A stretch of 64,000 nucleotides of DNA from Methylomarinovum caldicuralii (GTDB lineage Bacteria > Pseudomonadota > Gammaproteobacteria > Methylococcales > Methylothermaceae). Position numbers and translations under genes: made by a program. The notes below the pieces were generated by a model that searched no databases, was not told the origin of the DNA, and was given only the letters and a program-made list of their open reading frames with translations. Shown here piece by piece: positions 51,562-64,000 of the stretch; position 1 is the first letter of the stretch; each line of letters starts with the position of its first letter. The stretch lies in the NCBI RefSeq assembly GCF_033126985.1, contig NZ_AP024714.1, positions 1,364,001 to 1,428,000 of the forward strand. The letters are read 5' to 3'.

Positions 51562-52381
51562 CTAGCCCCAGGCGTGCCATTCAGCTTCGCTCTGGGACAG
51601 GAATTCTTCAATTGCCAGTTCGGGCAGGGCGCGCTGGAGGGGTTTTTCCAGGGCCGCCTGGATTTCCGGCCTGGCTTCCGGTTCTGCCAGGAACCAGCGC
51701 CGGACCTGGCGGGCCAGGGCGAAGACCCAGGCCAGCCGGGCGGGGCGGTCGGTCGGCTGCGGCGGGGGCTTGTAGCTGTGCTGCAGGGCCTCGATGAAGA
51801 CCGTCGGCAGACGCCAGTCGTGGAGCAGCAGCCCTGTGAGGGCGCGGTGGTCGATGGCGAAACGCTCCCGCTCCAGTTCGGTGAGGTTGCGCCCGCCGGC
51901 CCGGCGCAGGCAGTCGGCGTATTCCTCAGGCCAGGCGGTGGCCAGGGCCAGGCGGCCGATGTCGGCCAGAAGCCCCATAGTGAAGGATTCCTCCGGGGCG
52001 GCGATGCGCCCGTGCTTCACCAGCAGGGCGGCGGCGACCCCCTGGGCCAGGGAACCGGCCCAGAAGCGGGGATAGTCGAATCGGTCGCATTTGCCGGTGC
52101 GGTAGTGGCCCACCAGCGACAGCCCCAGCACCAGATTGCGGACACCGTTCATGCCGATACGGGCGACCGCTTCCTTGACGGCGACGATGGGACGGACAGG
52201 GGCGACGAGCGGCGAGTTGGCGAACTTGAGCAGGCGGGCGCTGAGGGCCGGGTCGGCCTGCACCAGACGGGTCAGCTCGTCTAGGTCGGCGTCCTCCTGT
52301 TCCACCAGCTGGAGGATGGCCAGCGCCACCCCGGGCGGGGAGGGGAGGCGGTCGGCGGCTTTCAGCTCCTCGAAATCGAAT

Positions 52382-52392
<11 letters not shown>
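51562..52392 (-). CDS. HDOD-domain protein
   Basis: 276 residues. The HDOD fold is marked by [19 protein letters not shown], the [15 protein letters not shown] segment and [24 protein letters not shown] proteins usually lack HD phosphohydrolase activity and act in signalling, often near cyclic-di-GMP enzymes. The start overlaps the hybrid kinase end by 11 bases. It stops with TAG in the same frame as the following REC-GGDEF gene, 93 bases from its ATG. Confidence 0.88.
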
Positions 52393-55201
<2,809 letters not shown>

Positions 55202-55250
55202 GATTCCTGGTTCCGATATGGGTGGTGTCATCTCAAAGCGTAGTCAAAAC

Positions 55251-56438
55251 TCACTCTCCCCGCAGGCTGGTCACCGGATCGACCCGGGTTGCCTGCCAGG
55301 CCGGGATCGTGCCGGCGGCCACCCCGACGCTTCCGGCCAGCCCCAAGGCGGCCAGGGCATAGCGCCAGTCGATCCGCGCCGGAATTTCCGCCACCTGCCA
55401 GGCGATCAGCCCGGCGCCCGCCAGGCCGGCCAGCAGTCCCAGGAGGGCGCCGGCCAGCGCCAGGGCCAGGGCCTCCCCCAGGAACAGCAGCAGCACCTGC
55501 CGCCGTCTCGCCCCCAAAGCCCGCAGCAGGCCGATCTCGGCCCGGCGCTCCGCCACCGCCACCGTCTGCAGGGTGAGGATGCCGATGCCGCCCACGAGCA
55601 GGGAAACCCCGCCCAGGGCGGCCACCGCCAGGGTCAGGACCTCCAGCACCGAGCCGAGGGTCTCGAGCATCTGGTCCTGGGTGATGAGGGTGAAGTCCTC
55701 GCGGCCGTGGCGTTGAATCAGCAGGCGCCGCACCCGATCCACCACCCGGCGGACATCGGCGTCGCTACGGTAGAGGAGGTCGATCTCCATCAGCCCGTCG
55801 CGGTTGAACAGGGCCAGAGCCCGGCGTACCGGCACATAGACGGCGTCGTCGAGATCAAAGCCCAGCATCTTGCCCTTGGGCTGCATGACCGCGGTGATGC
55901 GATAGCTTTCACCGCCGATGCGCAGCCGCCTGCCCAGCACCGGGCGGCCGCCGAACAACGCCCGCCGCACCGTGGCCCCCAGGGCCGCCAGAGGGCGGTT
56001 GCCGGGCGGGAAGAAGCGCCCGGCGGCCACCGGCAGGCGCCACACCCTGGGCAGGTCGGGACCGACACCGAACAAGGTGGTGCGCCGGCTCCGGCCTGCG
56101 GCCTCCACCTCCACGTTGCCCATCACCATCGGCACCACCCCTTCGATCTGGGGCAGGCGGCGCAGCACCTCGGCATCTTCCACCGTCAGGGGGCGGACGG
56201 TGCCGATCAGCGCCCCGGACAGGCCGAAGGTCTGGCTCTTGCCGGGGGTGACGGCGATCAGGTGGGTGCCGAACTGGGTGAACTGCGCCAGGACGAAGCG
56301 CTGCACCCCGCCGCCGATGGCGGTCAGCAGTATCACCGCGGCGATGCCGATGGCGATGCCGCTGAGGGTGAGCAGACTGCGGCTTCCGTAGGCCCGCAGG
56401 GTTCTGAAAATCAGGCGGAGGTAGTCGGCCGGGCGCAT
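55251..56438 (-). CDS. MacB/FtsX-type ABC transporter permease (second of two)
   Basis: 395 residues: one N-terminal helix (LLTLSGIAIGIAAVILLTAI), a large extracytoplasmic MacB-like domain (about 50-265), then three C-terminal helices with the FtsX coupling motif AEIGLLRALGARRRQVLLLF. It does not import substrate; family members drive lipoprotein or small-molecule export by mechanotransmission. Starts 1 base past the stop of the other permease gene. Last gene in the adaptor-ATPase-permease-permease unit. Confidence 0.9.
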   Translation of the reverse strand: MRPADYLRLIFRTLRAYGSRSLLTLSGIAIGIAAVILLTAIGGGVQRFVLAQFTQFGTHLIAVTPGKSQTFGLSGALIGTVRPLTVEDAEVLRRLPQIEGVVPMVMGNVEVEAAGRSRRTTLFGVGPDLPRVWRLPVAAGRFFPPGNRPLAALGATVRRALFGGRPVLGRRLRIGGESYRITAVMQPKGKMLGFDLDDAVYVPVRRALALFNRDGLMEIDLLYRSDADVRRVVDRVRRLLIQRHGREDFTLITQDQMLETLGSVLEVLTLAVAALGGVSLLVGGIGILTLQTVAVAERRAEIGLLRALGARRRQVLLLFLGEALALALAGALLGLLAGLAGAGLIAWQVAEIPARIDWRYALAALGLAGSVGVAAGTIPAWQATRVDPVTSLRGE

Positions 56439-56439
56439 G

Positions 56440-57645
56440 TCAGCGGGGCTGGAGGGCGGCGACCGGGTCCAGCCGCGCCGCCCTGCGCGCCGGCAGCAGG
56501 CCGAACAAACTCCCGGTGACCAGGGCGACGCCGGCCGCGGCCGGCAGCGACCAGGGGGCGGGACGGAAACCAATGTCGGGCCAGAGGTGGTTCAGGAGCG
56601 CGAGCCCCAGGAAGGCCAGGAGCAGCCCCAGGAGGGCGCCGAGCAGGGCCAGCCCCAGGGCCTCAGTGAGGAACAGGCGCGTTACTTCGGCGGTGGAGGC
56701 CCCCAGGGCCCGCAGCAGGCCGATCTCCGGGGTGCGCTGGCTGACCGCCACCAGCATCACGTTCATGATCAGGATTCCGGCCACCGCCAGGGAAATGGCG
56801 GCGATGCCGGCCACCGCCAGGGTCAGGCTGCGGAGGATGCGGTCGAAAGCATCGAGGAGGGCGTCCTGGGTGAGGACGGTGACGTCCCGTTCGCCCTCGT
56901 GGCGTTTGGCGAGGATGGCCTCGATGTTCCTTTTGGCGGTGGCGATGGCCTTGCGGCTGCGGGCCTGGACCACGACCCGGAACAGCCCAGCGGTGTTGAA
57001 CAGCTTCTGGGCCGAGGCCACCGGGACGATGGCGATCTCGTCCAGCTCCTGGCCGAAGGCGTGGCCGGTACTTTCCAGCAGGCCGATGACCCGGAAGCGG
57101 CGGTCGCCGATGCGGATCCAGCGCCCCAGGGCGGAGGCGCTGCCGAACAGCGCCCGTTTCAGGGTCCGCCCCAGGACGGCCACCGGCCGGCCGCGGTGGG
57201 GGTCCCCGGCGGGGAGAAAACGGCCGGCGGTCAGTTTTAGGTTGCGGACCACGGCAAATTCGGCCGTGGTGCCGATGATGTTGGCATCGCGCAGGCGTCC
57301 CCCGTGGGCCACCGGCGCCTGGCCGACGACGACAGGGGCGACGCGTGCCACCGCCCGGCTGCGCTGCAGCGTCAGGGCGTCGTCCAACGTCAGGTCGCGG
57401 GGTACCTCCCCCAGCAGAGGCGGCGGCCCGCCGCGGGTCTCGTTGCGGCCGGGGAGGACGATCAGCAGGTGGGTGCCGAGACCGGCGAACTGTTCCACCA
57501 CGTAACGGCGGGCGCTGTCCCCCAGGCCGGTGAGGACGACGACCGCGGCGGTGGCCACCGCCATCGCCAGCAGGGTGAGGCCGGTGCGTACCGGGTAAGC
57601 GGCAAGGGCCCCCAGGGCGAAGCGGAAGCGGTCGGCGGCCCTCAT
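56440..57645 (-). CDS. MacB/FtsX-type ABC transporter permease (first of two)
   Basis: 401 residues with the same plan as its neighbour: N-terminal helix (TGLTLLAMAVATAAVVVLTG), periplasmic domain, three C-terminal helices with PEIGLLRALGASTAEVTRLF. The two permeases are clearly related but differ throughout, so a heterodimer is likely. The ATG overlaps the ATPase stop by 4 bases. Confidence 0.9.
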   Translation of the reverse strand: MRAADRFRFALGALAAYPVRTGLTLLAMAVATAAVVVLTGLGDSARRYVVEQFAGLGTHLLIVLPGRNETRGGPPPLLGEVPRDLTLDDALTLQRSRAVARVAPVVVGQAPVAHGGRLRDANIIGTTAEFAVVRNLKLTAGRFLPAGDPHRGRPVAVLGRTLKRALFGSASALGRWIRIGDRRFRVIGLLESTGHAFGQELDEIAIVPVASAQKLFNTAGLFRVVVQARSRKAIATAKRNIEAILAKRHEGERDVTVLTQDALLDAFDRILRSLTLAVAGIAAISLAVAGILIMNVMLVAVSQRTPEIGLLRALGASTAEVTRLFLTEALGLALLGALLGLLLAFLGLALLNHLWPDIGFRPAPWSLPAAAGVALVTGSLFGLLPARRAARLDPVAALQPR

Positions 57646-58316
57646 TCCCGGGTCTCCCGGACGATCGCCCCGTCGCGCATTTCGATGCGCCTTGGCGCCC
57701 GCCGCCCCAGTTCCAGATCGTGGGTGACCAGGATCAGCGTCAGGCCCCGGCAGTTGAGCGCTTCCAGGACCTCCATGACCTCCAGTCCCGTCTTGCGGTC
57801 GAGATTGCCGGTGGGCTCGTCGGCCAGGATGAGGTCCGGTTCCATGGCCACAGCCCGGGCGATGGCCACCCGTTGGCGCTGGCCTCCGGAAAGCTCTGAA
57901 GGCAGGTGTAGGGCCCGGTTTTCCAGGGCGAAGGCCTTGAGCAGTTGCTGCACCCGCCGCCGCCTTGCGGCCGGGGCGATGCCGGCCAGCATCAGCGGCA
58001 GCTCGATGTTCTCCCGCGCCGTCAGGCGGGGAATCAGATGAAACACCTGGAACACGAAGCCGATCCGCTGCTGGCGCAGTCCGGCGCGGGCCTCCTCGTC
58101 CAGCTGAGTGGTTTCGATGCCGTCGAGGCGATAACTGCCGCGGCTGGGACGGTCGAGCAGGCCGAGGATGTGGAGCAGGGTGCTCTTGCCGGAACCGGAA
58201 GGCCCCATGACGCTGAGGTACTCCCCGGCCTCGACCTTGAGGTTGATCCCGCGCAGGGCGTACACCGGCTGACCGCCCACCTGATAGATGCGCCAGACGT
58301 CTTCGAGTTCGATCAC
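57642..58316 (-). CDS. MacB/LolD-type ABC transporter ATPase
   Basis: 224 residues from a GTG start overlapping the adaptor stop (GTGA). Walker A GPSGSGKSTLLHILGLLD, signature LSGGQRQRVAIARAVAMEPD, Walker B LILADEPTGNLDRKTG and the H-loop His in LILVTHDLELG. The sequence is closest in type to LolD/MacB ATPases that power FtsX-like permeases. Confidence 0.95.
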   Translation of the reverse strand: MIELEDVWRIYQVGGQPVYALRGINLKVEAGEYLSVMGPSGSGKSTLLHILGLLDRPSRGSYRLDGIETTQLDEEARAGLRQQRIGFVFQVFHLIPRLTARENIELPLMLAGIAPAARRRRVQQLLKAFALENRALHLPSELSGGQRQRVAIARAVAMEPDLILADEPTGNLDRKTGLEVMEVLEALNCRGLTLILVTHDLELGRRAPRRIEMRDGAIVRETRE

Positions 58317-59464
58317 TGCCGCTCCTCGGCGACGGCATAGGCGCCGGGTTCGACCCCCTCGCGGTCCAGGGACAGCACCACCTGTTCCCCGGCTTCCAGG
58401 CCGCTGCGGACCTCGCTCCAGTCCCAGTTGCTCAGGCCGATTGTTACCTCCCGTTGCACCAGCCTGCCGCTGTCCGGATCCAGGACCAGCACCTTCCCGC
58501 CCTCCATCACCGCCTCGGTGGGAATGCGGAGCACGCCGTCGCGGCGGGCCAGCACGATTTCCACATCGGCGCTGTAGCCGGGCCGCTGCAGGGCGGCATC
58601 CTCCGGGTGGAGGAAGTCCGCCTCCACCTCCACGGTGCGGGCCTGTTTCTCCACCGCCAGCACGTAAGGGGCGATCCGCCGCAGCCGCCCGGGAAAACGG
58701 CGCTCGCCGAAAGCGTCGATGTGAATGCGGGTCTCCAGCCCCGGGCGCAGGCGGCCGGAATCGATCTCGTCGATGGGGGCGGTGATGTAGAAACAGCCGG
58801 TGGCGATCAGATCAACGGCAGGCGGAGTGGCGACGCCGGGCGGGGAGGGGGTCAGGTATTCCCCCACCTCGCCGTGAATCTCCGCCACCACCCCGGCAAA
58901 GGGGGCGCGCAGTTCGGTCTTTTCCAGTTGCGCCCGGGCCGCCGCCACCTGGGCCTGTCTGACCTCGACGGTGGCACGGGCGGCGTCGCACTTTCGGGTG
59001 TGGCTTCGGGCCCGGAAGACAGCCTGTTCCACCGTCTGTTCCGCCGCCAGGTGGCGCTTGCCGAGGCGGCGCAGGCGGTCGGCGTCCCGCCGGGCCTGTT
59101 GTGCCTGCAGGCAGGCGGCGGCCGCCTCCGCCTGGGCCGACCGCCATTGGGCGGAGGCCAGCTGCAGATTGGCCTCAAGATCCCGGTTCCACAGTCGCAA
59201 CAGCAGCTGTCCGGCTTTGACCCGGTCCCCTTCGCGGACATAAAGTTCGGCAATCTGCCCTCCGAGGTTAGGGGACAGTTGGCTGCGGCGGCAGGCCTTG
59301 ACGCTGCCGACCCGGGTGTTGGCGACGGTTTCCTCCACCAGCCCCGGGGCCACCCGATAAACCCGCACCGGGATCGGCTGGGGGCGGCGACCGTACCAGA
59401 GGGCCAGCAGGAAAAGCGCCAGGCCAAAAACCAGGATGGCGAAACGGCGGGATCGCGCTGTCAT
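58313..59464 (-). CDS. HlyD/MacA-type periplasmic adaptor
   Basis: 383 residues. One N-terminal membrane anchor (RFAILVFGLALFLLALWYG), then biotinyl-lipoyl-like halves (LSPNLGGQIAELYVREGDRV; AELRAPFAGVVAEIHGEVGE-like ELRAPFAGVVAEIHGEVGE), a helical hairpin rich in Ala/Gln/Arg (about 105-170) and beta-barrel domains. It bridges the ABC permeases to an outer-membrane channel, which is not encoded here. First gene of the exporter operon; divergent from a methyltransferase gene with a 34-base gap. Confidence 0.92.
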   Translation of the reverse strand: MTARSRRFAILVFGLALFLLALWYGRRPQPIPVRVYRVAPGLVEETVANTRVGSVKACRRSQLSPNLGGQIAELYVREGDRVKAGQLLLRLWNRDLEANLQLASAQWRSAQAEAAAACLQAQQARRDADRLRRLGKRHLAAEQTVEQAVFRARSHTRKCDAARATVEVRQAQVAAARAQLEKTELRAPFAGVVAEIHGEVGEYLTPSPPGVATPPAVDLIATGCFYITAPIDEIDSGRLRPGLETRIHIDAFGERRFPGRLRRIAPYVLAVEKQARTVEVEADFLHPEDAALQRPGYSADVEIVLARRDGVLRIPTEAVMEGGKVLVLDPDSGRLVQREVTIGLSNWDWSEVRSGLEAGEQVVLSLDREGVEPGAYAVAEERQ

Positions 59465-59498
59465 CGCTTCATGGTAATCTAAGCGCTGATCGATTGCG

Positions 59499-60179
59499 AT
59501 GTTGCGGGGAATCGTGTTCTGTTGCGCCCATGACCAGGCCGCCGCCGCGGTCTTCTCCCGCCTGGCGTTCTGGTACCGCCAGCGTTACCGCTGGCTGGGA
59601 CTGGAGCGGACCCAGCGCCAGCTGGTCGCAGGCTTGGCCAAGGTCGGCTATCGAGATGCCCGCTTGCTCGAAATCGGCTGCGGTGTCGGCTGGCTGCACC
59701 AGTGGCTGTTGCGTCACGGCGCCGCTTTCGCGGTGGGGGTGGATCTGTCGCCGCGCATGCTGGCCGAGGCCGAGGCGCTGGCCAGGGCTTACGGGCTCGA
59801 GGGGCGGGTCCGTTATCTGGCCGGGGATTTCCTGGGCCTGGCCGACCGCATCGAAGCGGCCGATATCGTCCTATTCGACAAGGTCATCTGCTGCTATCCC
59901 GACGCAGCCGCCCTGCTGCGCCAGGCCATTGCCAAGGCGGAGCGGGCCGTGGCCCTGATCTATCCCCGCCGTCACCGGCTCAACCGGCTGCTCCACGGCG
60001 CCCTCAACCGCCTGCTGGCCTGGATGGGGAGCGATTTTCACACCTATCTGCACGATCCGGCCGCAGTGGAGCGGCTTTTTCTCGAACAGGGCTGGGAAAA
60101 GCGCTTCGAGGCCAAGACAGTTTCGTGGTTGAGCCAGGTTTTCGTCCAGGTCAAAGCCTCCAGGACGCGGCGGGGATAG
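59499..60179 (+). CDS. class I SAM-dependent methyltransferase
   Basis: 226 residues. SAM motif I is LLEIGCGVGWLHQWLLRHGA, followed by VGVDLSPRMLAEAEALARAY and the acidic VLFDKVICCYPDAAALL. The C-terminal half has helices that may contact a membrane or hydrophobic substrate (HRLNRLLHGALNRLLAWMG). The pattern is loosely like Mg-protoporphyrin O-methyltransferases, but no bacteriochlorophyll genes are present and the substrate is unknown. Confidence 0.82.
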   Translation: MLRGIVFCCAHDQAAAAVFSRLAFWYRQRYRWLGLERTQRQLVAGLAKVGYRDARLLEIGCGVGWLHQWLLRHGAAFAVGVDLSPRMLAEAEALARAYGLEGRVRYLAGDFLGLADRIEAADIVLFDKVICCYPDAAALLRQAIAKAERAVALIYPRRHRLNRLLHGALNRLLAWMGSDFHTYLHDPAAVERLFLEQGWEKRFEAKTVSWLSQVFVQVKASRTRRG

Positions 60180-60266
60180 AATGGGCACAATGAGATGCGG
60201 GGCGGCCGGCTGGAGGGCGTATCCGGAAGACCCGCATCTCTTATCCTGATACAGGTGGTGAAACCG

Positions 60267-60539
60267 ATGATCGAGCCGGTCGCCCTGGAGCATTTCTTCC
60301 TGTCCTTCTTCATCGCTGCGGCGGTGATCGTAGCGGCGCTGTGTTACGCACTGCTCTACGCCTTTGCCCGCTTGTACCGGAAACGGAGTCTGCTTCGGGG
60401 GGCCTGGCTGGCTTACGGGGTGCTGGCGGCGGCGGTGCTGACCCTGGCGCGGCTGGCCAATTTGACCGACTACTGGCGGGTGCTGGTGGTTTTGCTGCTT
60501 TTGGGGATATTATCACACGGGACCCAACATGGTATTTGA
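60267..60539 (+). CDS. small membrane protein, probably 3'-truncated
   Basis: 90 residues with two clear hydrophobic segments (FFLSFFIAAAVIVAALCYAL and WLAYGVLAAAVLTLARL) and the start of a third (WRVLVVLLLLGIL). The last residues, SHGTQHGI, do not continue the hydrophobic pattern, and the following DNA is AT-richer and codes the end of an unrelated toxin-like protein. The gene seems to have lost its 3' end at about 60515-60530. I do not know the function. Confidence 0.6.
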   Translation: MIEPVALEHFFLSFFIAAAVIVAALCYALLYAFARLYRKRSLLRGAWLAYGVLAAAVLTLARLANLTDYWRVLVVLLLLGILSHGTQHGI

Positions 60540-60626
60540 TTCGGGTGGTTGTAGATGTCGATCGGAATCCTGCGGCAGTGGTGACGGTCTATCGGACCAG
60601 CAAGATAGGAAAATACTGGAAAGACC

Positions 60627-60643
<17 letters not shown>
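60530..60643 (+). pseudogene. 3' fragment of a DUF4258-type gene
   Basis: The frame from about 60530 reads WYLIRVVVDVDRNPAAVVTV then YRTSKIGKYW before TGA at 60641-60643. This is like the C-terminal end of DUF4258 proteins, which are RelE-like and are usually paired with DUF2283 genes, one of which follows with a 17-base overlap. The N-terminal part and a start codon are missing; upstream in this frame is antisense-like sequence within the truncated membrane gene. Confidence 0.6.
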
Positions 60644-62580
<1,937 letters not shown>

Positions 62581-62588
<8 letters not shown>

Positions 62589-62865
62589 GCGGCACCGCGG
62601 GTTGGAAGGGTGGCCCGAGATCGTCCGCCGCCAGGTGCGCAATCTGCGCCGCGCCGCCGAGGAGGAGCACCGCTTGCTGGCCCAGCTCGCCTACCTGGGC
62701 ACCGCCGGCCTGGTGCTGGTGCTGCCGGCGGTGGCTGGGGCCTATCTGGGGCGCTGGCTCGACAGCCTGATGCCGGGCTATTCGATCCAGTGGACCCTGA
62801 GCCTGATCCTGGTGGGGCTGGCTATCGGCATCGTCAACGTCTGGCTGTTGTTTCGGGGGGACTGA
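62581..62865 (+). CDS. atpQ: AtpQ/AtpI-like membrane subunit of the N-ATPase operon
   Basis: 94 residues from GTG: a basic amphipathic N-terminus (WPEIVRRQVRNLRRAAEEEH) and two membrane helices (LGTAGLVLVLPAVAGAYLG; TLSLILVGLAIGIVNVWLLF) as in AtpI/AtpZ-type assembly factors. In N-ATPase operons a second small membrane gene, atpR, normally follows; here subunit a starts at the next base. Confidence 0.8.
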
Positions 62866-63558
62866 GTGGAAGCGGAGATCTTTCCGCAGGTTCTGTGGCG
62901 CCTGGGGCCGCTGCAGCTCACCGACACCCTGGTGACCGCGGTGGCTCTGACCTTGGTTCTATGGCTGGCCGGCTGGTGGCTGAGCCGGCATCTGCAGCTG
63001 CATCCGGGGCCGTTGCAGACCGCGGTGGAGGCGGCGGTGCTGGCGATGGAGGATGCGGTGCGCGATCTGGTGCCGCGGTATGTGGAACAGGTCGCGCCGT
63101 TCATCATGGGGTTGTGGTGGTTCCTGCTGGTAGCCAATCTGATCGGGCTGATTCCCGGGCTGCAGTCCCCCACCCGCGATTTGTCCATTACCTCGGCCCT
63201 GGCGCTGCTGGTGTTTCTGTCGGTGCACTGGTTCGGCATCCGCGCCCAGGGGGTGCGGGCCTACCTGCGTCACTATCTGCAGCCGTTCCCCTTCTTGCTG
63301 CCGTTCCACCTGGTGAGCGAGATCACCCGCACCGTGGCGCTGGCGGTGCGCCTGTTCGGCAACATGATGAGCCTGGATCTGGTGGCGCTGATCGTGCTGA
63401 TGCTGGCCGGTTTCCTGGTGCCGGTGCCGGTGCTGATGCTGCACGTGGTGGAGGCGTTGGTGCAGGCCTACATCTTCGGTATGCTGGCGCTGGTGTATAT
63501 CGCCGGCGGCATTCAGGCCCACGAGGCCAAGATGTTACAGAAAGGAGAAACGCAATGA
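62866..63558 (+). CDS. atpB: N-type ATP synthase Fo subunit a
   Basis: 230 residues from a GTG immediately after the atpQ stop. About five or six membrane helices. The essential Arg is in EITRTVALAVRLFGNMMSLD; a polar pair is in LVVEALVQAYIFGMLALVY-like HVVEALVQAYIFGMLALVY. It provides the ion half-channels against the c ring. Overlaps atpE by 4 bases. Confidence 0.94.
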   Translation: MEAEIFPQVLWRLGPLQLTDTLVTAVALTLVLWLAGWWLSRHLQLHPGPLQTAVEAAVLAMEDAVRDLVPRYVEQVAPFIMGLWWFLLVANLIGLIPGLQSPTRDLSITSALALLVFLSVHWFGIRAQGVRAYLRHYLQPFPFLLPFHLVSEITRTVALAVRLFGNMMSLDLVALIVLMLAGFLVPVPVLMLHVVEALVQAYIFGMLALVYIAGGIQAHEAKMLQKGETQ

Positions 63559-63830
63559 CCCACGACATCAGCTGGATCGTCCTCGGCTCCACCGTGGCGG
63601 CGGCCCTCGGCATCGGTATCGGGGTACTGGGGCCGGGGATCGGCATGGGACGGGCCATCGCCCAGGCGCTCGACGCCCTGGCGCGCCAGCCGGAGGCGGA
63701 AAGGATCCTCATGCGCACCCTGTTCATCGGTCTGGCGATGATCGAATCCCTGGCCATCTACTGCCTGGTGATCATCCTCATCATCCTGTTCCGCAACCCG
63801 CTGCTGGAATACGTGCTGCAGGGCGGCTGA
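63555..63830 (+). CDS. atpE: N-type ATP synthase Fo subunit c
   Basis: 91 residues, a helical hairpin with the RQPEAE loop. The ion-binding carboxylate is Glu in AMIESLAIYCLV. The Ser next to it and the Tyr five residues on match the Na+ site of Ilyobacter-type c subunits, but the helix-1 position that is Gln32 there (Glu in typical N-ATPases) is Met here (GPGIGMGRAIAQ). Na+ coupling is therefore doubtful. AAGGAG 7 bases before the ATG. Confidence 0.95.
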   Translation: MTHDISWIVLGSTVAAALGIGIGVLGPGIGMGRAIAQALDALARQPEAERILMRTLFIGLAMIESLAIYCLVIILIILFRNPLLEYVLQGG

Positions 63831-64000
63831 TGGCCATCAATTGGACCACGTTTTTCCTGGAAATCGTCAATTTCCTGGCCCTGGTCTGGCTGCTGAAGCG
63901 TTTCCTGTACCGTCCGGTCAAGGCCATGGTGGAGCGCCGACGCCGGGAGGTCGAGGCCCGTCTGGCCGAAGCCGAAAAACGCCGTCAGGAGGCCGAGGCC
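63830..64000 (+). CDS. atpF: N-type ATP synthase Fo subunit b (3' end outside window)
   Basis: 57 residues are visible before the window ends. A membrane helix (WTTFFLEIVNFLALVWLLKR) is followed by FLYRPVKAMVERRRREVEAR and the start of the charged stator helix. The ATG shares its first base with the atpE stop. atpA and atpG are expected to follow outside the window. Confidence 0.93.
   Translation, partial: MAINWTTFFLEIVNFLALVWLLKRFLYRPVKAMVERRRREVEARLAEAEKRRQEAEA

Overview
The window is 64 kb of GC-rich, tightly packed bacterial chromosome with no insertion sequence, prophage or CRISPR array that I can see. Conserved blocks (surE-pcm-yqaA, glyA-nrdR-ribD-ribE-ribBA-ribH-nusB-thiL-pgpA, initiator tRNA-rimP-nusA-infB-rbfA-truB-rpsO-pnp) are typical of Gammaproteobacteria. 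A PqqA precursor peptide, many c-type cytochromes, a TIGR04073-type exosortase-associated protein and an N-type ATP synthase operon would fit a methanotroph-like member such as the Methylococcales. That placement is inference.

Region 1-6 kb: the 3' part of an OmpR-type response regulator, then on the minus strand a 24-residue pqqA gene followed by a di-heme peroxidase, a Tat-exported metallophosphoesterase and a small cytochrome c. A second di-heme peroxidase is coupled to a sensor kinase, and the remnant of a TauE/SafE transporter lies upstream. Region 6-10.9 kb: a PfkB-type sugar kinase, a MarC protein whose start carries a 19-bp tandem duplication, an MFS exporter, a glycosyltransferase, and a RelB/DinJ-YafQ toxin-antitoxin module with a frameshifted toxin.

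Region 10.9-18.4 kb is a signalling island: GAF-GGDEF-EAL protein, PAS/HisKA_2 kinase divergent from an ANTAR response regulator (EutW/EutV-like), globin-coupled GGDEF-EAL sensor and a chemotaxis transducer. Region 18.5-27.7 kb: cytochrome b561, a long hairpin repeat, queG, nnr-tsaE-grxD, a ba3-type terminal oxidase operon with a di-heme cytochrome and a TlpA-like thioredoxin, sodB and an exosortase-associated protein. Region 27.7-35 kb: L,D-transpeptidase, methyltransferase, FAD oxidoreductase, surE-pcm-yqaA, a coiled-coil protein and ettA.

Region 35-50.5 kb is housekeeping: one-carbon and riboflavin metabolism, then the initiator-tRNA/translation/RNA-decay operon with two intrinsic terminators in its leader. 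Region 50.5-60.2 kb: REC-GGDEF, HDOD and BarA-like hybrid kinase genes, then a MacB/FtsX-type ABC exporter with two separate permeases, an ATPase and an HlyD-type adaptor, and a methyltransferase. Region 60.2-64 kb: a truncated membrane protein gene joined to a DUF4258 remnant and a DUF2283 gene, then the N-ATPase operon atpD-C-Q-B-E-F, which runs off the window and appears to lack atpR.

The most unusual items are the isolated pqqA beside a di-heme peroxidase, the ATP synthase operon without atpR and with an altered ion-binding position in subunit c, the amber codon separating in-frame HDOD and REC-GGDEF reading frames, and several genes caught in decay.
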